Below, piece after piece: positions 7,167-11,516 of a stretch of 11,516 nt of DNA (position 1 is the stretch's first letter; each line of letters starts with the position of its first letter). The stretch lies in contig JAEWSZ010000173.1 of NCBI GenBank assembly GCA_023397905.1, forward strand, positions 1-11,516, written 5' to 3'. Below the pieces are notes generated by a model that worked only from the letters and a program-made list of their open reading frames with translations, was not told the DNA's origin and ran no database searches. This DNA comes from Bacillota bacterium (GTDB lineage Bacteria; Bacillota; Clostridia; Acetivibrionales; DSM-1351). The position numbers and the translations under genes are program-made.

Positions 7167-7188
7167 CATAACGCTATATATCGTTATG
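7167..7188. promoter_or_regulatory. Candidate operator, 7-bp inverted repeat
   Basis: CATAACG (7167-7173) and CGTTATG (7182-7188) are perfect inverted arms around an 8-bp centre of alternating T and A. It is 43 bp upstream of the promoter at 7231 and between the divergent lacI gene and importer operon. The size and symmetry suit a dimeric regulator. Assignment to the LacI-type protein is inference. Confidence 0.4.
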
Positions 7189-7230
7189 CCAAACATTACA
7201 AAAGTTTAAGTAAATTTTTTGTTAAAACAA

Positions 7231-7259
7231 TTGACTTTGATTCTTTTTCTTATTACAAT
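7231..7259 (+). promoter_or_regulatory. Sigma-A-type promoter toward the importer operon (distal)
   Basis: TTGACT (7231-7236) and TACAAT (7254-7259) each match 5 of 6 consensus bases with a 17-nt spacer. Transcription would start near 7266 and leave a leader of about 400 nt before the first permease at 7664. Confidence 0.55.
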
Positions 7260-7330
7260 AAAATCATGATAACCGTGACTGGCAAATATAAAAGCATACA
7301 AGTTCCGCATTACTTGTTTTGCTGCCTGTC

Positions 7331-7364
7331 TGGCCTATAACCGGTTTTCCAACGGGATCGGCCA
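7331..7364 (+). other. Candidate leader hairpin
   Basis: TGGCC (7331-7335) pairs with GGCCA (7360-7364), and an inner CCGGTT can pair with AACGGG (7351-7356) with one mismatch. The inner arm also contains the 8-bp palindrome AACCGGTT (7339-7346). There is no T-tract, so it is not a classical terminator. Confidence 0.25.
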
Positions 7365-7430
7365 TAAAATGTATTACCTTAGCCTAGAGGAACCTGAAAT
7401 TCTGTTGTGGACGAACGGATGCTAAATTAA

Positions 7431-7456
7431 GGGAGGATAACAAAAGCATGAATTAA
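7431..7456 (+). other. Strong ribosome binding site followed by a start-stop mini-ORF
   Basis: GGGAGGA (7431-7437) is followed 10 nt later by ATG AAT TAA (7448-7456). The arrangement looks like a true gene start that ends after two codons. It may be a regulatory mini-ORF in the leader of the importer operon, or the remains of a gene whose body was lost. Confidence 0.25.
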
Positions 7457-7571
7457 ATTTACAATTTGCAGCAGCAGGCAGGCATTTTTAATTAGAAGTC
7501 ATCGGGGTCATAATCAGCACTGTATTTTATCACAATAAGTGGATCACTTTAAGTCTTTTAGCCCAAAATTA

Positions 7572-7605
7572 TTGATTTTTCAAGGTTCTATAACATAATC
7601 ATGTT
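7572..7605 (+). promoter_or_regulatory. Proximal promoter with overlapping inverted repeat
   Basis: TTGATT (7572-7577) and CATAAT (7594-7599, 5 of 6) are 16 nt apart. The inverted repeat AACAT-AATC-ATGTT (7592-7605) covers the -10 box, the position where a bound repressor would block polymerase. It is about 60 bp upstream of ATG 7664. Confidence 0.4.
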
Positions 7606-7663
7606 CGAAAATTAAGTTAATTATTGAATCAGTATTAACAATGTCTGAAAAAGAGGTGTCCTA

Positions 7664-8590
7664 ATGAAAACAAAAGGTAATACGTATTTTTATAAAAATA
7701 TCGGCCTGTATCTTTTGCTATTACCGGCAATGATGTACTATATAATATTTAAATATATACCTATGTATGGTATTTTGATAGCATTTCAAAAGTACAACAT
7801 ATTTCAGGGCGTATTCCACAGCCAATGGATAGGATTTGATACATTTAAGGAAATCCTGACACAGAAAACTTTCTGGAACGTACTTTTAAATACGCTCAGG
7901 TTAAACATTATATCCCTGATATTCGGATTTCCGGCACCAATCATACTGGCACTGTTCCTCAATGAAATCAGGTCTACAGGTTTTAAAAGAGTAATACAAT
8001 CCATCTCCTATCTGCCGCACTTTATTTCGTGGGTCATAGTATACGGAATGCTGCTTGCTTTTGTAAATAAAGATACCGGGCTTATAAATGCTACTTTGAC
8101 ACATATGGGCCTGAATCAAATTGAATTCCTCACAGACCGGAGCTGGTGGCTGTTTACATATGTGTTGTCAGGGATATGGAAGGAAGTGGGCTGGGCAACT
8201 ATATTATATATTTCAGCAATTACAGCCATAGACCTTCAGTTATACGAGGCTGCCGCCATAGACGGAGCCGGCAAACTGCGTTGCATGTGGAATGTCACTC
8301 TCCCCGGAATCAGAAGCACTATCGTAATTATACTGATACTAAATATCGGAAAGATGATGAGTATTGGCTTCGAGCAGCCGTATTTGATGGGCAATGCCAT
8401 GGTAAGCAATATATCCAACGTACTTAGTACTTTCATATATGATACGGGCATATTGAAAGCACAGTTCAGCTATACTGCGGCTATCGGCTTATTTCAATCG
8501 GTAATCAACTTTATTTTGCTAATGCTTGCAGATTTCATTTCCAGACGGCTTGGAGAAGACGGATTATTCGGAGGTAGGACACATGCGTAA
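7664..8590 (+). CDS. CUT1 sugar ABC importer permease, LplB-like
   Basis: This is one of two membrane subunits of a carbohydrate importer of the CUT1 class. The 308-residue protein starts with a first helix at about 13-33 (IGLYLLLLPAMMYYIIF), has about six helices, and carries the cytoplasmic EAA loop EAAAIDGAGKLRCMWNVTLP at 195-214 that docks on the ATPase. The segment GFEQPYLMGN at 235-244 is typical of the LplB group found in Firmicutes, many of which carry oligosaccharides. ATG 7664 is preceded by GAGGTG (7653-7658) at 5 nt. It overlaps the next permease by 8 nt, indicating translational coupling. No ATP-binding subunit is in the operon, which is normal for this group. The substrate is not shown by the sequence; a plant- or microbe-derived oligosaccharide is a guess. 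Confidence 0.93.
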   Translation: MKTKGNTYFYKNIGLYLLLLPAMMYYIIFKYIPMYGILIAFQKYNIFQGVFHSQWIGFDTFKEILTQKTFWNVLLNTLRLNIISLIFGFPAPIILALFLNEIRSTGFKRVIQSISYLPHFISWVIVYGMLLAFVNKDTGLINATLTHMGLNQIEFLTDRSWWLFTYVLSGIWKEVGWATILYISAITAIDLQLYEAAAIDGAGKLRCMWNVTLPGIRSTIVIILILNIGKMMSIGFEQPYLMGNAMVSNISNVLSTFIYDTGILKAQFSYTAAIGLFQSVINFILLMLADFISRRLGEDGLFGGRTHA

Positions 8591-9443
8591 AATGAGAAAT
8601 AAAGCCAGTATCCTTGATATTTTAAACAATATATTCATGCTTCTGATCTGTGCAGCTTTTCTTTATCCGTTCATATATACTGCCGCTATTTCATTGAGCA
8701 GTTCGCAGCCCATACTTGAAGGTTCGGTAATTTTGTATCCGAAAGGGTTCACCCTTGGGGCTTACAAGTTCCTTCTCCATGACAAGAACATCATTAATTC
8801 TTTAAAATTCACGGCAGAATTGACAATTTCCGGCGTGCTTGCCAGTATGATTGTAACTACATGCTGTGCATATCCCTTGTCAAAAAGGGAGTTCAAAGGC
8901 AGAAACTTTTTCCTCAATATTATTATTTTCACCATGTACTTCAACGGCGGATTGATACCGACCTTTTTACTCGTAAAAAAGATAGGCCTTACCAATCATA
9001 TAGGATCCTTGATTTTACCAAACCTCGTAGACGTCTTCCTGCTGATAATCATGATCAATTATTTCAGAGGCCTTCCTGTGGAATTGGAAGAATCGGCAAA
9101 GGTAGAAGGCGCTAATAATATCAACATTTTTATAAAGATCATTATTCCTCTTGCAAAGCCGGTACTGGCCACTCTTGTAATCTTTTATGCAGTTAGCTAT
9201 TGGAATACATTTTTCAGTGCACTGATTTATATACAGGAGTCAAAGAAATACCCTCTACAGGTAAAGCTTTATCAGATGCTGAATTCAGCTTATAACTCAC
9301 AGGATATAGTTGATCTGGGTGTTATACCTGAAAATCTCAAGGGCGCTACCGTATTGACGACAGCTTTACCTATCATTCTGATATACCCCCTGCTGCAAAA
9401 ATATTTTATTAAGGGTGTAACCATAGGCGCAGTAAAGGGATAG
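8583..9443 (+). CDS. CUT1 sugar ABC importer permease, YtcP-like
   Basis: This is the partner permease of the importer, 286 residues. It has an N-terminal helix at about 11-36, further helices across the body, the EAA loop EESAKVEGANNINIFIKIII at 169-188, and the characteristic C-terminal ending KYFIKGVTIGAVKG found in YtcP/LplC-type subunits. The start is ATG 8583, because GGAGG (8570-8574) lies 8 nt upstream; an upstream in-frame ATG at 8526 would add 19 non-conserved residues inside the preceding gene and has no site. The gene overlaps the end of the first permease by 8 nt. It is followed by 105 nt and a stem-loop before the binding-protein gene. Confidence 0.93.
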   Translation: MRKMRNKASILDILNNIFMLLICAAFLYPFIYTAAISLSSSQPILEGSVILYPKGFTLGAYKFLLHDKNIINSLKFTAELTISGVLASMIVTTCCAYPLSKREFKGRNFFLNIIIFTMYFNGGLIPTFLLVKKIGLTNHIGSLILPNLVDVFLLIIMINYFRGLPVELEESAKVEGANNINIFIKIIIPLAKPVLATLVIFYAVSYWNTFFSALIYIQESKKYPLQVKLYQMLNSAYNSQDIVDLGVIPENLKGATVLTTALPIILIYPLLQKYFIKGVTIGAVKG

Positions 9444-9477
9444 TCGTAGTCTTACCCAGGTAGAATATGACTATTCC
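9437..9477 (+). other. Intercistronic stem-loop between permease and binding protein
   Basis: Positions 9437-9448 and 9466-9477 can form a 12-bp stem (two G-U pairs) with a 17-nt loop. It includes the permease stop codon at 9441-9443. There is no T-tract, so read-through is expected. Such structures often stabilise upstream mRNA or mark a processing site that lets the binding protein be made in excess; that role is inferred. Confidence 0.4.
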
Positions 9478-9548
9478 ATTTATTTAAATCTGATACATAA
9501 TAAACTAATTTTTGTGCCTTGAGCACAGCGAAAGGAATGATACTCAAA

Positions 9549-11171
9549 ATGCAGAAACTAAAAAAGGTAGTAACCATGGCACTGTCGGCGTCACTAATAG
9601 CGGGAATGCTGGCAGGATGCGGAGGTGGTGGCTCTGCAGCAAACACCAGCGGCAATAGCTCAACATCAGCAGAAACTTCCACAAACCAGAAGATCGTTCA
9701 AATATCTTATCTCGCCTGCGACAGAGGCAATGTTCCGGCCTCCGAGGGTACAATGGAAGACAACTGGTTTACCAAATGGGTCAACCAGGAGGCAAGCAAG
9801 GATATCGGAGTCAGTGTAAAGATTATACCTGTTCCGAATTCGCAGAGAGAGCAAATACTGGCAACCCGCCTTGCCTCAGGTGATGCGCCGGATGTGTGTT
9901 ACTCCACCGATTATACAAACATATCCAACTATACTGCGAATAGCGGGCTTACCGAATTAACTGATTTAGTCGATAAATATGGAGTCAACATCAAGAAAAA
10001 GATTCCCGCCGGTTATATCGATCAATTGAAGGTAGACGGAAAATTATTCGCTATCCCTAAGTATTCGCAGACATTAGGGGCATATACAACCTGGATACGT
10101 AAGGACTGGCTTGACAAATTGGGATTAAAAGCGCCTACAGATCTGGAGGAGCTTTATAACGTATTAAAGCAGATTAAAGAGAAAGACCCCGGCAATGTAG
10201 GTGATAAATTGATACCATTTGCACTTCCGGCAATTGCAAACAGCTCAATGATGTTTATAGATCAAGCCATACTTCCCGGATTTTTTAAGGATGCTCCTTC
10301 AGGAGAGCAATTGGTCCAGCCCTATTATTTCCTGCCTCAGGCTAAAGAAGCAGTACGCTTCTTAAACAAGCTTTACAGCGAGAAGCTTATGGGTGAATTT
10401 ATCGTTGACAAGGACCAATCCCAATATAAGCAAAAAATCGTTAATGGTGAGCTTGGTGCAACTATACACACTGCTTACTTTCTCTACAGCGCCACAAATC
10501 CGCCGCTCCTTGACAGTCTGCGTAAGAATGTTCCGGATGCAAACTATACGGCTGCCTACCCATGGAAGGATCCCGGCGCTAAAGAAAACTTCTATGCCTT
10601 TTACCAGGGAGGCGCAGGCAACCAATGGCGTTTTTACATCCCCAAATCATCCAAGAACCCTGAGGCCGCCTTTAAATTCATCGACTGGATGGCAAGCGAT
10701 AAATTTACTGAAGCAATTTATTTCGGTATCAATGAAGGCACAGATTATAAAGTTGCCGATGGAATGAAGGTAATCGCTGACGATACAGCTAAAAGCCGTA
10801 TCAGTTTTGTACAGCCGGATTATTTCGGTCCGCTGGAGCTTTATTCCGATAACGTTAACAAATACCTCAAGTCTTATTCCAGTTCATGGAATCCGGCATA
10901 TAGCGCACAGTTTTTAAGTGAGACCGTATCCGGCGACAAGGTTGACAGATTTCAGACCCCTGTCCTTTCATCAGCACGCCCTGCCTATGACAAATACAAA
11001 GGCACCCTTGATAAAAAGTGGGATGAAGTCCTGGTTAAATTGGTTTGTTCCACAGCACCGAAGGATTTCGACGCGGCGTTTGATGCTGCAATAAAGACGC
11101 TAAAGGCCGAGGGCGGAGATGAAGTTATCAAAGAATCTACAGATCTTTACAAGAAACAATACGGTAAATAA
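9549..11171 (+). CDS. Sugar-binding lipoprotein of the CUT1 importer, LplA-like
   Basis: This is the extracellular solute-binding protein that captures the sugar and delivers it to the two permeases. It is a lipoprotein: charged N-terminus MQKLKKVV, hydrophobic stretch, and lipobox LAGC at 21-24 with Cys24 as the lipidated residue, followed by a Gly/Ser/Thr-rich linker to about residue 45. The rest forms a family 1 solute-binding fold (for example SGDAPDVCYSTDY near 114-126, and aromatic-rich segments in the C-terminal half). At 540 residues it has the length of LplA-type proteins, larger than maltose-binding types. I choose ATG 9549, as AAAGGA (9531-9536) precedes it and the lipoprotein signal begins there. 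The spacing of 12 nt is long, and upstream in-frame starts (TTG 9519, ATG 9537) are less likely. It ends the operon and is followed by a strong terminator. Confidence 0.92.
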   Translation: MQKLKKVVTMALSASLIAGMLAGCGGGGSAANTSGNSSTSAETSTNQKIVQISYLACDRGNVPASEGTMEDNWFTKWVNQEASKDIGVSVKIIPVPNSQREQILATRLASGDAPDVCYSTDYTNISNYTANSGLTELTDLVDKYGVNIKKKIPAGYIDQLKVDGKLFAIPKYSQTLGAYTTWIRKDWLDKLGLKAPTDLEELYNVLKQIKEKDPGNVGDKLIPFALPAIANSSMMFIDQAILPGFFKDAPSGEQLVQPYYFLPQAKEAVRFLNKLYSEKLMGEFIVDKDQSQYKQKIVNGELGATIHTAYFLYSATNPPLLDSLRKNVPDANYTAAYPWKDPGAKENFYAFYQGGAGNQWRFYIPKSSKNPEAAFKFIDWMASDKFTEAIYFGINEGTDYKVADGMKVIADDTAKSRISFVQPDYFGPLELYSDNVNKYLKSYSSSWNPAYSAQFLSETVSGDKVDRFQTPVLSSARPAYDKYKGTLDKKWDEVLVKLVCSTAPKDFDAAFDAAIKTLKAEGGDEVIKESTDLYKKQYGK

Positions 11172-11206
11172 TAACTATATTTGTACTTATAATTGTAAGT
11201 GTAAAT

Positions 11207-11266
11207 AAAATAATAGTTCCTGGAGGCTTCTACAATCTTTTTGGCCTCTCAGGAACTATTATTTTT
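11207..11266 (+). terminator. Strong intrinsic terminator, possibly bidirectional
   Basis: AATAATAGTTCCTG (11209-11222) pairs perfectly with CAGGAACTATTATT (11250-11263). The stem continues with GAGGC (11223-11227) and GCCTC (11244-11248) after one bulged T, and the outer A-tract and T-tract (to 11266) extend it. The loop is 16 nt. The stem ends in T's on the plus strand and begins with A's, so it could also stop transcription from the other side. It separates the importer operon from the second lacI-type gene. Confidence 0.95.
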
Positions 11267-11344
11267 ACATCACGTTATCCGGCTATTGTTGCAATCCCAT
11301 TGTCTAAATCAGGGTTTAATATAACTGATATTCTCATATTTTTC

Positions 11345-11516
11345 AATACACTTTTATTGATATTAAGATTGTGGTAAAATAAAGGTAAAAATTCACTTAA
11401 AAAACTGGAATGAGGCATAGAATGATAACTCTCAAAGACATCTCAAAACGAACCGGGGTTTCCGTGACCACCATCTCACGTGTGCTGAATCACGACGACA
11501 CCATAGCGGTCAGCCC
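11345..11516 (+). repeat. Inverted repeat, right arm: lacI start plus promoter region
   Basis: This is the counterpart of 6898-7069. It includes AATACACTTTTATT (11345-11358), a diverged 16-bp core, TAAAAT (11375-11380, -10-like), and the first 31 codons of the second regulator. From 11375 to 11516, 136 of 142 bases match. The window ends within the repeat. Confidence 0.95.
11422..11516 (+). CDS. LacI/GalR-family regulator, copy 2 (N-terminus only)
   Basis: Only 31 codons are inside the window. They encode MITLKDISKRTGVSVTTISR and continue VLNHDDTIAVS, identical to copy 1 except for Lys5 in place of Arg5. The whole recognition helix is therefore the same, and it should bind the same operator. 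ATG 11422 is preceded by GAGG (11412-11415) at 6 nt; ATG 11410 is an alternative that would add MRHR. The gene points away from the importer operon, mirroring copy 1. It most likely belongs to another gene cluster to the right or is a duplicated regulator; whether the sensor domain differs cannot be seen. Confidence 0.9.
   Translation, partial: MITLKDISKRTGVSVTTISRVLNHDDTIAVS

Larger units (their letters stand above)
7070..7663. other. Long regulatory intergenic region between lacI copy 1 and the importer
   Basis: About 590 bp without a convincing gene. The plus-strand open frame 6996-7340 has no family features, no ribosome binding site, and overlaps the lacI start region, so I do not accept it. 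The region holds an inverted repeat (7167-7188), two candidate promoters (7231-7259 and 7572-7599), a hairpin (7331-7364), and a strong ribosome binding site followed by ATG-AAT-TAA (7431-7456). Confidence 0.6.

Noticed and set aside
6996..7340. Plus-strand open frame of 114 codons over the lacI start and intergenic DNA
   Set aside because: It overlaps the conserved regulator start and promoter, has no ribosome binding site and no recognisable domain; composition is that of non-coding DNA.
1..11516. CRISPR array, tRNA, rRNA, transposase or phage genes
   Set aside because: No regularly spaced repeats, tRNA-like cloverleaf, rRNA sequence or transposase or integrase motifs were seen.

Overview
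The window looks like low-to-moderate-GC Firmicutes DNA, most likely from a saccharolytic or cellulolytic clostridium. The evidence is strong AGGAGG-type ribosome binding sites, sigma-A-like promoters, a secreted GH18 chitinase carrying a CBM6 module, and an LplB/YtcP/LplA-type sugar transporter without its own ATPase. The genus (Ruminiclostridium-like) is an inference, not something the sequence proves.

Layout. (1) Positions 1-1785, minus strand: a secreted modular chitinase (signal peptide, GH18, chitobiase-C/FN3-associated-like segment, CBM6) that runs off the left edge. It has a good promoter at 1959-1987 and a structured leader of about 165 nt. (2) Positions 2389-5568, minus strand: a three-gene MacB/FtsX-type ABC exporter operon in the order permease, permease, ATPase. 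The first permease has lost a normal start codon; the best start is ATA at 5568 behind a strong Shine-Dalgarno. This block and its flanks are clearly more AT-rich than their surroundings. (3) Positions 5700-5909, plus strand: what looks like the remnant of an ABC-2-type permease. (4) Positions 6021-6992, minus strand: a LacI-family repressor. (5) Positions 7005-7663: a long intergenic region with two candidate promoters, two inverted repeats, a hairpin and a start-stop mini-ORF. (6) Positions 7664-11171, plus strand: a CUT1 sugar importer operon (two permeases, then a lipoprotein), closed by a very strong terminator at 11207-11266. (7) Positions 11422-end, plus strand: the start of a second LacI-family gene that is an inverted near-copy of the first, including its promoter region.

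How it fits together. The importer operon is bracketed by two almost identical LacI-type genes pointing outward, with the same recognition helix. They probably bind the same kind of operator and control sugar uptake here. The ATPase for the importer must be supplied from elsewhere (MsmX-type sharing is known for this family). The chitinase and the exporter are separate transcription units with no visible functional link to the importer. The most notable features are the inverted regulator duplication around the importer operon, the non-canonical start of the exporter permease, and the elaborate leader of the importer operon. I did not find a clearly novel multi-gene system.
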